Below are positions 34,366 through 43,419 of a DNA stretch of 64,000 nt, piece by piece. Every line of letters begins with the position of its first letter. Within the stretch, counting starts at the first letter, position 1. Source of the stretch: Pontibacter kalidii (lineage in GTDB: Bacteria > Bacteroidota > Bacteroidia > Cytophagales > Hymenobacteraceae). The stretch is from positions 4,646,501 through 4,710,500 of the forward strand of contig NZ_CP111079.1 in the NCBI RefSeq assembly GCF_026278245.1. The letters are read 5' to 3'. The translations under genes were made by a program, and so were the position numbers. The notes beneath the pieces are model-generated. The model was not told the origin of the DNA and did not search any database. It worked only from the letters and a program-made list of their open reading frames with translations.

Positions 34366-37341
34366 TTATGATGGCAAAACAAAATAAAATATTGATTTTG
34401 TGCCATGGTTGTTATAAAAACTAATGTTCCCATCAAGCTTTCTGCTTAGCGACTGCACCAGCTTCAGCCCAAACGATTGCCCAGTTTGTTGTTTCTCAAA
34501 GAAGTCCTCTGGCAGGCCGCGCCCGTTATCACTGATGGTCAGCGTATACTGCACCTCGTCGTGTCGTATCAATTCAATGCGCAGCACACCGTTCTCTCCT
34601 CTCGGGAAAGCATATTTTAGGGTGTTGGATACTAGTTCGTTTACAATTAATCCTAACGTAATAGCGGCGTCTAAGTCTACTTTTGTATAAGGAATGTCTA
34701 ATTCTAACTCAACTCTATCCATACTTACGCCATAGGAGGCATAAAGGCTTTCGCAAATCTCCAGAAAGTACTCCTCCAGGCTGATCTGCTCCAGGTCGTC
34801 GTGGCGGTAAAGGCGCTCGTGCAGCAGCGACATGGAGCGCACCCGGCTTCGCAGCGCCTGCATCACGTCTTTAGCTTCGGGGTCCTGCACGTGGCGGGCC
34901 TGCAGGTTCAGCATGCTGATCACGATCTGCAGGTTGTTCTTTACGCGGTGGTGGATCTCCTGCAGCAGAATCTCCTTTTCGCGGTTCTGGCGCTCCAGCA
35001 AGCGGGTACGGTGGTCTACCTTCATCTCCAGCAGGGAATTCATCTTTACCAAACTCCGCTCGCGCAGGCGCACCACACTCAGCACGGCCCCGGCAAACAC
35101 CAGCAGTAGCACGCCCACAAACCACTCGCGGCGCCAGATGGGCGGCACAATAGAGAAAGAATAAGTAAGCGGCTCAGGCGTCCAGTCGCCGTCGGTGTTG
35201 CGGGCCAGCAGCTCAAAGGTGTACTCCCCCGGCGCTAGGTTGGCATAGGTGGTAAAAGACCGCTCCGTTACCTGCGACCAGGTATCGTCGTACCCCTTTA
35301 GCCTGTACTTGTAAACCACCTGCTCGGGGTCCGAGAGGGAGATGCCGTGGAAGTTGAACGAGAGGTGATTCTGGGTGTGGGGCAGGCGCAGGTCCTGAGG
35401 TAGACCCGTGATGCTGTCCAGGCTGTAGCCGAGGGCCTGCCAGTCGGTGGGGTTGGAGTGTAGCAGCACATTGGTAAGCACCAGTTGAGGGTATAGGGGC
35501 TGCTGGCGATCCAGGTGCGGCAGGTAATGTGTCAGGCCCTTGGTAGTGCCAAACCACATGTGGCCGTCCGCTGTCTGCAGCATGGCGTTGTCGCATACCT
35601 CCTGCCCCCTGAAGCCGCTGGGACTGGTGTAGAGGCGGTACGCAAACTTGCCCTGCTGGCGCAGCAACGGCAGTTGCACCTTCAGCAGCTCGCGGTTGGT
35701 GGCAACCCACAGGTTGTCTTTTTCATCTGCATACACGCTCTTGATGGCCTCGTTCGGGAATCCTTCGGAGGAAGTATAAAGCGTTGGCTTGTTGTTCTGT
35801 AGCAGTAGCAGCCCACTATTGAAGGCGGCAAAGTATAGCACCCCCGTTTCATCCTCGGTGATGGAGCGAATTTCGGTTAGGTGGAGCCCCTTTAGCTCCT
35901 GCGGCTGCACCAGGCGCCCCTGCTCCACCAGGAAGGCCCCCTGGTCGGCCCCTACCCACAGCCTGCCTTTGCTGTCGCGGAAGATGGTGTTGGCTTTGAT
36001 ACTGCCATCGGCGTAGGGAATAAGCCTGAGCGAGTCCTGGGCAAGCGTAACCACGCCGCCGGCCGTGGCAAAGTACAGCTTGCCGTCGGGGCCGGTGGCG
36101 GCCTGGAAAACATCGGGGGCAGGGAGGCCCTGCTCGGCGGCGTAGCGCCTGGGGGCGCCACTGCCCAGGCGCCAGATGCCGTTGCTGGTACTCACCCACA
36201 TCTCCTCGGCCACAGGCAGGAAACTGTAGATCGTGGCGCCGCGCGGCCACGGTGTGGAGGCCTGCCACTCCGGCCCCTGCGGGAGCATCCGGGCCAGTTC
36301 CCCTTCGTCGGTGCCAAACCACACCGTGCCGTTGCCGTCCCGGCCTACAGCCGTTACGCGTGGCTCCGAGATCGCGCCAAAATCAAAGTAATGCACAAAC
36401 CAGGGCGCCCTGTACTGCTGCAAACCGTAGCCGTTCGTGCCAATCCATACATTGCCCTCTGTGTCGGCGGCCAGTGCTGTGATGCGGCTGGTGCGCAGGC
36501 CGCTGCGGCGGGTAATGTAGGTGAAGCTGCTGCCGTCATACTTCAGCAGGCCGTTGCGCTGCAGGCCTATCCAAAGGTTATCGTAGCTGTCGTGAGTGAA
36601 GCTGGTGATGTGGCTGTTGCCGAGCTGCCCGGGCAGCTGCGGCAGGCTAAGGGCGCCGCCGCTGATTTTCGCCAGGCCCGCCGCCGTGCCGACCCAGACG
36701 GTGCCGCTTTTGTCGCAGGTGATGGCTGTGACATGGTCATGCGGCAGGCCGCTGTTTGTGGAGCTGTAGCGGAAGATCTCGCTTTCCGACACGTTGTAGG
36801 CGCCGCTATCCTGTGTTCCGGCCCACAGGTCACCGGAGGGCGTATGGATGATAGTAGTGTAGCTGATGTCGGGAAGCGCGCCATACTTCTCCACGCTGGT
36901 GTCGGTGAGGTAGTAAACGCCGTTGCCGGTGGCCAGCCATACTTTGCCGTCCTTGTCCTCGGAAATGCCGGCGATGCTCTGCGCATCCAACCCCTGGTCC
37001 GGGCCATATTGCTTAAACGAGGAGCGATCAAAAAGCTGCAGCCCGGCATCGGTAGTGCCAATCCAGAGGCGGTGGCGGCTATCTACGTACAAGGTGGCGA
37101 TGTTGTGGCTGCTCAGGCCGTCATCCTTGGTGTAAGTATGGAAATTGATGCCGTTAAACCGGCTGAGGCCCGCCCGGGTGGCCAGCCAGAGAAACCCGTT
37201 GTGGTCCTGCTGTATGGCCATCACCTGCGACTGCGGCAAACCCTGCTCCAGTGTCCAGCTGCGAATGTTGTACTGCTGCGCATACGCGATAGCAGTAGCC
37301 AGGAGCAGGCACAGGATAAGGATGATACGCGATAAGTACAT
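34366..37341 (-). CDS. Propeller-type sensor histidine kinase (reg_prop, Y_Y_Y, HisKA_2)
   Basis: 991 aa from the Met at 37341 (an upstream Met at 37356 adds five residues). Signal peptide ending AYAQ, then a large beta-propeller region of reg_prop repeats (about 30-640, with WLATRAGLSRFNG, WIGTTDAGLQLFD and similar), a Y_Y_Y domain (about 660-730), a single TM helix (about 740-757) and a cytoplasmic HisKA_2 dimerisation segment with HHRVKNNLQIVISM (His near residue 795). The ATPase domain has NELVSNTLKYAFP and DNGRGLP. In related Bacteroidota systems such sensors detect polysaccharides; the signal here is unknown. Confidence 0.93.
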   Translation of the reverse strand: MYLSRIILILCLLLATAIAYAQQYNIRSWTLEQGLPQSQVMAIQQDHNGFLWLATRAGLSRFNGINFHTYTKDDGLSSHNIATLYVDSRHRLWIGTTDAGLQLFDRSSFKQYGPDQGLDAQSIAGISEDKDGKVWLATGNGVYYLTDTSVEKYGALPDISYTTIIHTPSGDLWAGTQDSGAYNVSESEIFRYSSTNSGLPHDHVTAITCDKSGTVWVGTAAGLAKISGGALSLPQLPGQLGNSHITSFTHDSYDNLWIGLQRNGLLKYDGSSFTYITRRSGLRTSRITALAADTEGNVWIGTNGYGLQQYRAPWFVHYFDFGAISEPRVTAVGRDGNGTVWFGTDEGELARMLPQGPEWQASTPWPRGATIYSFLPVAEEMWVSTSNGIWRLGSGAPRRYAAEQGLPAPDVFQAATGPDGKLYFATAGGVVTLAQDSLRLIPYADGSIKANTIFRDSKGRLWVGADQGAFLVEQGRLVQPQELKGLHLTEIRSITEDETGVLYFAAFNSGLLLLQNNKPTLYTSSEGFPNEAIKSVYADEKDNLWVATNRELLKVQLPLLRQQGKFAYRLYTSPSGFRGQEVCDNAMLQTADGHMWFGTTKGLTHYLPHLDRQQPLYPQLVLTNVLLHSNPTDWQALGYSLDSITGLPQDLRLPHTQNHLSFNFHGISLSDPEQVVYKYRLKGYDDTWSQVTERSFTTYANLAPGEYTFELLARNTDGDWTPEPLTYSFSIVPPIWRREWFVGVLLLVFAGAVLSVVRLRERSLVKMNSLLEMKVDHRTRLLERQNREKEILLQEIHHRVKNNLQIVISMLNLQARHVQDPEAKDVMQALRSRVRSMSLLHERLYRHDDLEQISLEEYFLEICESLYASYGVSMDRVELELDIPYTKVDLDAAITLGLIVNELVSNTLKYAFPRGENGVLRIELIRHDEVQYTLTISDNGRGLPEDFFEKQQTGQSFGLKLVQSLSRKLDGNISFYNNHGTKSIFYFVLPS

Positions 37342-37623
37342 TGTCAGTCTCCACACAAAAGCCCAGGTGGCAGGTGTCTCTTTCCAAGGTCCAACACAGG
37401 AGCAGTTAAAGTATAAATGCTTACGCAGGAAAGGGTAAAAAGTATGGCGGCAAGGGTTACATTTTAATGGCGATGAGAAACAACTTCCTTGTAAATGGTA
37501 TACTTTTGATGGGTGAGGGGAACAACCCAGGAATTTATTTAGCTTTGAAGTATAAATGATCCGGCTTCATCCGGTATCAGAAATGATGAAAGATACTTGC
37601 CTCCTTTACCGAAGCCCCCTGTT

Positions 37624-38394
37624 ATGCCTGTAAAACTTTCTGTTGTTGTGATCACCTTTAACGAGGAGCGCAACATTGCCCGCTGCCTGGAGTCCGTCAA
37701 AAACGTGGCGGATGAGATCGTGGTGGTGGACTCCTTCTCCACAGACCGCACCAGAGAGATCAGCCTTCGCTACGGCGCCAAGTTCATGGAACATCCCTTT
37801 GAGGGGCACATCGAGCAGAAGAACTATGCCCTCACGCAGGCCTCATACCCGCACGTGCTGTCGCTGGACGCGGATGAGGCGCTGACATCCGAGCTGGAGC
37901 AGGCGGTGCTGGCGGCTAAAAACAACTGGCAGGCCGATGCCTATGGTATGAACCGCCTCACCAACTACTGCGGCAAGTGGATCCACCACTCCGGCTGGTA
38001 CCCCGACACTAAAGTTCGCCTCTTCGACCGCAGTAAAGCTGTATGGGGCGGCGAGAACCCGCACGATAAGATCATTCTTAGTAAAGGAGCCACACTGCAG
38101 CACCTTCGCGGCGATTTACTGCACTACTCTTATTATAGCGTGTCGCAGCACCTGGGGCAGATCAATAAATTTACGGATGCGTCGTCCAAGGCCATGGCCC
38201 GGGACGGGAAGACCGTATCGCTGCCCATGGTGATCTTAAAGCCGCTGTTTCGCTTTTTCAGGGCCTATGTATTAAAGCGTGGCTTTCTGGACGGGCCGGA
38301 GGGATTTATTATCTCGGTATCGTCGGCTGTGTCGGTATACTATAAGTACGTGAAGCTGTATATGCACAACCGGCAGCAGCGGAGGCAGGGGTAA
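37624..38394 (+). CDS. Glycosyltransferase family 2
   Basis: 256 aa from the ATG at 37624 (a TTG nine codons upstream is less likely). GT-A fold: LSVVVITFNEERNIARCLES, EIVVVDSFSTDRT, then the DxD-type VLSLDADEAL. It resembles WaaE/KdtX-type transferases that build lipopolysaccharide core or related envelope glycans. The C-terminus has a hydrophobic/basic helix that may dock on the membrane (VILKPLFRFFRAYVLKRG). It is convergent with the GT4 gene, leaving only 9 bp between their stop codons. Confidence 0.88.
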   Translation: MPVKLSVVVITFNEERNIARCLESVKNVADEIVVVDSFSTDRTREISLRYGAKFMEHPFEGHIEQKNYALTQASYPHVLSLDADEALTSELEQAVLAAKNNWQADAYGMNRLTNYCGKWIHHSGWYPDTKVRLFDRSKAVWGGENPHDKIILSKGATLQHLRGDLLHYSYYSVSQHLGQINKFTDASSKAMARDGKTVSLPMVILKPLFRFFRAYVLKRGFLDGPEGFIISVSSAVSVYYKYVKLYMHNRQQRRQG

Positions 38395-38403
38395 AACGCC
38401 CGT

Positions 38404-39498
38404 TTATACTTTCTGCAGCACCTCTTTATAGACTGCCAGCGTGCGCAAGGCCGTGTTCCTTTTGGAGAACTCCTGCAGCAGCGTGGAGGCCCCCTGAATA
38501 ACCTTGTTTCGGGTGGCGCTGTCCATCAGCACCTGATGCACCTTCTCCGCAAGTATGGCTGGGGATTTTATCGGCGCAAGCAGGCCGGTTTCCGTATCCC
38601 GTACAATCTCGGGGATGCCTCCGGCTTTGGTGGCCACCACGGGCACCTGGCAGGCAAAGGCATCCAGAATGGTGGTTCCCAATCCTTCCGTTTCGGAGGT
38701 AACCAGCATTACATCCAGCTCAGGCATCAGCTGTGGGATGTCTTTTCTAAAGCCCGTGAAGATGATGTACCGCTGTAGGTTTTTTTGCTGCACGTAGGCT
38801 TCTATATCCTGGCGCAGCGGGCCATCTCCTATGATAAAAAACATGGCATCAGGGTGCTGCCGCAGCACCAGTTCGGCGGTGTCCACAAAAGTATAATAGT
38901 CTTTATGCGGGGCGATGGCTGATATGTTGCCGATAAGCGGGGCAGTTGGTGACAGGTTAAATTCGCGGTAGAGCCGGCCTGTTTTAGAGCTGTTGGCAAA
39001 CCGGCTAAGGTCTACGCCGCTGTACACTGTCACGCACAGCTCGGGGTGCCGCAGGCTCTCCGATACAACCTCTTTGATTTTATCCGAGACGCAGACAACG
39101 CGTTTAACGCCGCCATAGTTATACTTTAGCCGCGAGAGCAGGTTCCTCTTCACAGGAAAATCGACACGCCGGCTAAGTATGATGGGCAGTTTATTGCCAA
39201 GCACATGCGACAGCACGCTGATGGCATGGGCATGGCCGCTGTGCACATGCAGTAACTCGATACGATGCTGGCTGCTGTAGGCCTTTACCCGGAGCGCCGT
39301 AACGACATCAAACTCGTTTGCAAAGGGCAAGGCCGTGTGCGGGAGCTGCTGTTGCTGGCAATATGTATGAAAGGCAGAGCCCTTGCGGCACGCCACAAAG
39401 CTCTCTACCCCCTCCTGCCTCAGTTCCTCTATCAGATAGGCCACCTGTTGCTCGCCGCCTCTCCATGTTTTCTCTGATACCAGATGTAATACGCGCAT
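38404..39498 (-). CDS. Glycosyltransferase family 4
   Basis: 364 aa GT-B fold enzyme. Acceptor-side segments are RVLHLVSEKTWRGGEQQVAYL and LLHVHSGHAHAISVL. The NDP-sugar site has FIIGDGPLRQDIEAYV and the E-x7-E-type signature SETEGLGTTILDAFACQVPVVATKAGGIPEIV (about residues 270-300). It probably adds a sugar to a surface glycan or lipid-linked precursor. The stop codon is the TAA of an AAGTATAA word. Confidence 0.9.
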   Translation of the reverse strand: MRVLHLVSEKTWRGGEQQVAYLIEELRQEGVESFVACRKGSAFHTYCQQQQLPHTALPFANEFDVVTALRVKAYSSQHRIELLHVHSGHAHAISVLSHVLGNKLPIILSRRVDFPVKRNLLSRLKYNYGGVKRVVCVSDKIKEVVSESLRHPELCVTVYSGVDLSRFANSSKTGRLYREFNLSPTAPLIGNISAIAPHKDYYTFVDTAELVLRQHPDAMFFIIGDGPLRQDIEAYVQQKNLQRYIIFTGFRKDIPQLMPELDVMLVTSETEGLGTTILDAFACQVPVVATKAGGIPEIVRDTETGLLAPIKSPAILAEKVHQVLMDSATRNKVIQGASTLLQEFSKRNTALRTLAVYKEVLQKV

Positions 39499-39558
39499 CC
39501 CCGTTGGGTTAATTTTTACTGTTGTATAGCGTGCCCGCAGGCATTTAGACCATCAAAG

Positions 39559-40305
39559 TTAGTCAGCCTTTCTGGCTCTGACAATCATTGTTTCCCCAAA
39601 CATAACGGCCTTGGAGTGCATCTGCGAGATAACCTCCCTGTTCTTCTCCCGCTGGCTTTGGTCTTTCTCCTCTTTGTGGTAAACCGCTTTCGTGGTGAGG
39701 TAAGACAGCGGCACCAGTGGCAGGTACAGCCACGAGGCAAACTTGGTCTGGTTCGTTGTGATGGTGTCAATCCTGTAATTGCTGGAGTGCAGGAGGTAAC
39801 GCATCTCGGGGTAGGAAACCATGGCAATGTGGTGGGAGGGGTTGGGCCGCTGCTCATCCAAAGGGGTTTTGCACTTGTTATGATGCCCCGTTAAAAGCCA
39901 CCTGAACCTGGAGTGGAAGGAGCTGATGTTGGGGGTGGAAACTATAAAGCAGCCTCCGGGCTTTAGCACCCTGTTCACCTCTTTGGCAAAATCGAACTGC
40001 TTGCTGATATGCTCAATGCCATCGATGCACACCACCACATCCAGTGAGTCATCCTCAAAGGGCAGCGGCTTGGTCATATCGCCCTGGATAAACTGGTCGT
40101 GTGCTATCTGCAGGCCATTCACAACATCCACGCTCAGCACATTATTATAGCCATTGTCTTTCAGGCGCTGCGTAAAGGCGCCGGCGCCGGAGGGAATGTC
40201 AAGTATACGAGCGTGCTTATTCGGGGGCAGCAGGTTAAACACGGTCTCGTGGGTGTTCCTGGAGGTGTTGATCGGAATTCCTTTGTAACTTCTTCTCATA
40301 AACAA
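39559..40305 (-). CDS. Class I SAM-dependent methyltransferase
   Basis: 248 aa. Motif I ILDIPSGAGAFTQRL (about residues 34-48), motif II VLSVDVVNG, motif IV DVVVCIDGIEHISKQFD and post-motif GGCFIVSTPNISSFHSR match the Methyltransf_11/23 type. A membrane-associating hydrophobic stretch (WLYLPLVPLSYLTTKAVY) near the C-terminus suggests a lipid or glycolipid substrate. It is next to the two glycosyltransferase genes, 60 bp upstream of the GT4 on the same strand. Confidence 0.85.
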   Translation of the reverse strand: MFMRRSYKGIPINTSRNTHETVFNLLPPNKHARILDIPSGAGAFTQRLKDNGYNNVLSVDVVNGLQIAHDQFIQGDMTKPLPFEDDSLDVVVCIDGIEHISKQFDFAKEVNRVLKPGGCFIVSTPNISSFHSRFRWLLTGHHNKCKTPLDEQRPNPSHHIAMVSYPEMRYLLHSSNYRIDTITTNQTKFASWLYLPLVPLSYLTTKAVYHKEEKDQSQREKNREVISQMHSKAVMFGETMIVRARKAD

Positions 40306-40606
40306 GCATTCGTTGGTGCAATTATAGATTGAGCCCGCTGCACCTATACAAGCAAGTACAAAACAGGCGTATCAATATATAAATTGTACATGAAGATGCC
40401 TAAAACTAAAGGCTGGGCCGGAATTTACGGAACAAGTGGTTAAAAATGGCGCAACTTTAAAAATGCTACGTATAAAACCTTACGCCACGTTTGAGAGCAT
40501 AAACTGCAACCCTAAAGCGCCAAGCGTGGTATGTAATTAAAATTCCTATATTTGCGTCTAACGCGCGATGGAGGGCTTCACCAAAGTACAAAATCCAGTA
40601 AAGTAG
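40306..40606. other. Intergenic region between the methyltransferase gene and rpoE-type sigma gene
   Basis: 301 bp, AT-rich, divergent genes on both sides. The sigma gene's promoter-like element TATATTTG lies at 40547-40554; nothing else stands out. Confidence 0.6.
40547..40554 (+). promoter_or_regulatory. Candidate -7 element for the ECF sigma operon
   Basis: TATATTTG fits TAnnTTTG, 52 bp before the start codon. A TTTG -33 element is not clear, so a second sigma factor might be used. Confidence 0.5.
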
Positions 40607-41200
40607 ATGAGCGATCAAACAGGTAAACAGCTGAGTAAGGAGGAAAAAGACGCACGGTTCGAGGCCGAGTTGCTGCCCGTGCTCGACCCCCTGTACAATT
40701 TTGCCTACAGGCTTACCTTAGACGAGGACGACGCCAACGATCTGGTGCAGGAGACTTATCTCAAGGCGTATCGCTTTTTCGACTATTTCGAGCAAGGAAC
40801 TAATGCAAAAGCGTGGCTGTTCCGAATCCTGAAGAACTCCTTCATTAACGAGTTCCGGAAAAAGAGCAAGCAGCCCGCCAAAGTAGACTATAGCGAGGTA
40901 GAGGGGTATTACAACACCGACGACGTTGAGGGAGAGGGCGGGGTGGCGACCACCACCGACATGCGCACCGAAAGTGTGCAGGACCTGATCGGCGACGAGG
41001 TGGCCAGTGCCCTGAACGCACTCCCTGTTGACTTCAGGACCGTGATCATACTTTGCGACCTGGAGGGGTTTACTTACGAGGAGATGGCCAAGATACTGGA
41101 CATCCCCATTGGCACCGTTCGCTCAAGGCTGCACAGAGCCCGGAACTCTTTGAAAGAGAAGTTGGAAAAGTATGCGAAAAGCATGGGATATAACAGTTAG
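40607..41200 (+). CDS. RpoE-like ECF sigma factor
   Basis: 197 aa. Region 2 is LDPLYNFAYRLTLDEDDANDLVQETYLKAYRFF (about residues 28-60) with the RNAP-binding helix AKAWLFRILKNSFINEFRK. Region 4 is FTYEEMAKILDIPIGTVRSRLHRAR (about 155-180). First gene of a run with a zinc anti-sigma factor 27 bp downstream. Confidence 0.95.
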   Translation: MSDQTGKQLSKEEKDARFEAELLPVLDPLYNFAYRLTLDEDDANDLVQETYLKAYRFFDYFEQGTNAKAWLFRILKNSFINEFRKKSKQPAKVDYSEVEGYYNTDDVEGEGGVATTTDMRTESVQDLIGDEVASALNALPVDFRTVIILCDLEGFTYEEMAKILDIPIGTVRSRLHRARNSLKEKLEKYAKSMGYNS

Positions 41201-41227
41201 ACAAGAAATTTAAGAGTTTGAGCTAAG

Positions 41228-41509
41228 ATGGAAGCAAAATTTACAGAAGCGTATCCAAAGGCAGCGGATGGAGCCAGGGAGACTGAATGCGGAAAAGTGT
41301 CCGACATGTTGGACCTGATGATTGACGGTGAAGCCTCCTGTGAGGAGCAAAGGTTCTTTAACGACCACATTGAGGAGTGTGTCAGTTGCTTTGAGAACCA
41401 TCAGAAACAAAAGCTCTTGAAAGGGTTGGTCTCCGGCCACCTGAAGCGCGTGATTGTCCCACAAAGCCTGGTGCAGTCAATTAAAGCGAGGATTCAAGAA
41501 ACGTTATAA
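41228..41509 (+). CDS. Zinc-binding anti-sigma factor
   Basis: 93 aa. The centre has the ZAS motif H-x3-C-x2-C in HIEECVSC (about residues 55-62), which with an upstream residue coordinates Zn in anti-sigma domains. There is no transmembrane helix, so it is soluble. Placement right after the ECF sigma gene and 6 bp before gmk supports sequestration of that sigma factor. Confidence 0.85.
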   Translation: MEAKFTEAYPKAADGARETECGKVSDMLDLMIDGEASCEEQRFFNDHIEECVSCFENHQKQKLLKGLVSGHLKRVIVPQSLVQSIKARIQETL

Positions 41510-41515
41510 CCCCTA

Positions 41516-42100
41516 ATGCAAGGCAAGATTATTATCTTCTCGGCGCCGTCCGGCGCCGGCAAAACCACTATTGTAAAGCACCTGCTCAGCACAAACCCAC
41601 AGCTGAGCTTTTCAATTTCGGCCTGCACCCGCGATAAGCGCGGCCGCACCGAGGAGAATGGCAAAGACTACTACTTCATAACACCGGAGGATTTCAAGAA
41701 GAAGATCGCCAACGATGAGTTCGTGGAGTGGGAGGAAGTATACGAGGGCGCTTTTTACGGCACGCTCAAGTCTGAGATAGAGCGCATCTGGAAAAGCGGC
41801 AAGCATGTGATACTGGACGTAGACGTAAAAGGAGGATTAAGTATAAAGCATTTTTACAAAGAAAGAGCGCTGGCCGTTTTCGTGAAGCCACCAAGTATAG
41901 ACGAGCTGGCCAAGCGCCTGACCGCCCGCAACACCGACTCGGCCTCCAGCATCAGCAGCCGCGTTTTCAAGGCAAAGTTTGAGATGGGTTTTGAGGACCA
42001 GTTCGATGAGGTGATCGTGAACGATGACCTGGAGCGTGCCTGTGCCGAAGCCCAGAAACTGGTAAACGATTTCCTCAAGTCAGAACCTGCGATCGTATGA
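41516..42100 (+). CDS. gmk: Guanylate kinase
   Basis: 194 aa. Phosphorylates GMP to GDP with ATP. Walker A is SAPSGAGKTT (residues 8-17), and the GMP-binding part includes STRDKR-like SACTRDKRGRTEENGKDYYF and FVEWEEVYEGAFYGT. Third gene of the sigma/anti-sigma run; its TGA overlaps the ATG of nadD (ATGA at 42097). Confidence 0.97.
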   Translation: MQGKIIIFSAPSGAGKTTIVKHLLSTNPQLSFSISACTRDKRGRTEENGKDYYFITPEDFKKKIANDEFVEWEEVYEGAFYGTLKSEIERIWKSGKHVILDVDVKGGLSIKHFYKERALAVFVKPPSIDELAKRLTARNTDSASSISSRVFKAKFEMGFEDQFDEVIVNDDLERACAEAQKLVNDFLKSEPAIV

Positions 42101-42669
42101 AGGTAGGGCTGCTTTTTGGCTCCTTCAACCCCATCCACATCGGGCATCTTATACTTGCCAATTTCATGGCCACCAACACCGACCTGGACACGGTGTGGCT
42201 GGTGGTGTCGCCGCAGAACCCGTTCAAGCCCAGCAACACGCTGCAGCACGAGTTCGACCGGCTGCACATGGTAAGCCTGGCGATAGCGGATAACCCGAAC
42301 CTGGGCGTGTCGAACATTGAGTTCAGCATGCCTAAGCCGAGTTACACGATCGACACGCTCACCTACCTCCAGGAGAAGTACCCGAGCTACGAGTTTGTGC
42401 TGATCATGGGGGAGGACAACCTGCCGCTGTTTCCGAAGTGGAAGAACTATGAGCGTATTCTGGAGTACCACAAAGTATACGTGTACCCGCGCACCGGCTC
42501 CATCACCACTGATTTGCCGGACATGCCCAATGTAAGCTTTGTGAAGGCACCCATCCTGGATATCTCGGCAACCTTTATCCGACAGTGCATCCGCGAGGAG
42601 AAAAGTATCAAGTACCTGCTCCCCGACGAGGTGGCTGAGTACATTAAGGTGCACCGGCTGTACCAGTAG
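42097..42669 (+). CDS. nadD: Nicotinate-nucleotide adenylyltransferase
   Basis: 190 aa. Makes deamido-NAD from nicotinate mononucleotide and ATP. The nucleotidyltransferase signature FGSFNPIHIGHL (residues 7-18) and the SATFIRQCIREEKSIKYLLP signature near the C-terminus are typical of NadD. Translationally coupled to gmk by a 4-bp overlap. Confidence 0.97.
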   Translation: MKVGLLFGSFNPIHIGHLILANFMATNTDLDTVWLVVSPQNPFKPSNTLQHEFDRLHMVSLAIADNPNLGVSNIEFSMPKPSYTIDTLTYLQEKYPSYEFVLIMGEDNLPLFPKWKNYERILEYHKVYVYPRTGSITTDLPDMPNVSFVKAPILDISATFIRQCIREEKSIKYLLPDEVAEYIKVHRLYQ

Positions 42670-42730
42670 CTTTTCTCGTATCAGGTAGCAGGATATACGT
42701 AGCACGACCAATTTATAACTTGAAAGAAAA

Positions 42731-42770
42731 ACAGAAAAGGCCTTCGATCTTGATCGAAGGCCTTTTCTGT
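42731..42770. terminator. Bidirectional terminator between nadD and frr
   Basis: 19-bp perfect stem from ACAGAAAAGG to its complement CCTTTTCTGT around a 2-nt loop, serving both the nadD and frr transcripts. Confidence 0.9.
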
Positions 42771-42806
42771 AATCGTGCTACTTGATACGTGCTACGAGAT
42801 ACGCAT

Positions 42807-43370
42807 TTAGATCGTCATGATCTCCGCCTCTTTCTTAGAGAGCAGCTCGTCAATCTTCACGATGTAGTTGTCTGTCAGCTTCTGCACCTTGCCCTCGGCG
42901 TCGCGAACGGCGTCTTCGGCAGTGCCCTCTTTCTGTAGCTTCCTCAGGGTGTCGTTCACATCCTTGCGGATATTGCGGATGCTGATCTTGCCGTTTTCCG
43001 TCTCAGCTTTCACCTGCTTCACCAGGTCACGGCGGCGCTCCTCGGTTAGGGCCGGGATGCTCAGGCGTACCGCGTCAGCCTCTTGCTGCGGGTTCAGGCC
43101 CAGGTCGCTGTTCTTGATGGCTTTGTTGATCTCGCCCAGCATGTTCTTCTCCCATGGCTTGATGAGCAGGGTGCGCGCATCCGGCGCAGCAATGTTCGCC
43201 ACCTGAGAGATAGGGGTTGGGTTTCCGTAATAATCTACGCGCAGGTGCTCGACCATGGCAGGCGAGGCCTTGCCTGCTCTGATTTTAGACAGTTCGTTGC
43301 CGGTGTGCTGCACCGCCTTCTGCATAGACTCCTCTGCCTCGCTTAGGTAAAACTGAATTTCTTCCGTCAT
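42807..43370 (-). CDS. frr: Ribosome recycling factor
   Basis: 187 aa, the usual length. With EF-G it splits post-termination ribosomes. Core signature: KIRAGKASPAMVEHLRVDYYGNPTPISQVANI, then the RNP region ARTLLIKPWE and LPALTEERRRDLVKQVK-type helix. Downstream of pyrH on the minus strand, the usual order. Confidence 0.97.
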   Translation of the reverse strand: MTEEIQFYLSEAEESMQKAVQHTGNELSKIRAGKASPAMVEHLRVDYYGNPTPISQVANIAAPDARTLLIKPWEKNMLGEINKAIKNSDLGLNPQQEADAVRLSIPALTEERRRDLVKQVKAETENGKISIRNIRKDVNDTLRKLQKEGTAEDAVRDAEGKVQKLTDNYIVKIDELLSKKEAEIMTI

Positions 43371-43419
43371 ATCGGTTTACTTATTGAGTTCTGAAAAATT
43401 TAGGGTCAAAAATAGCAAA

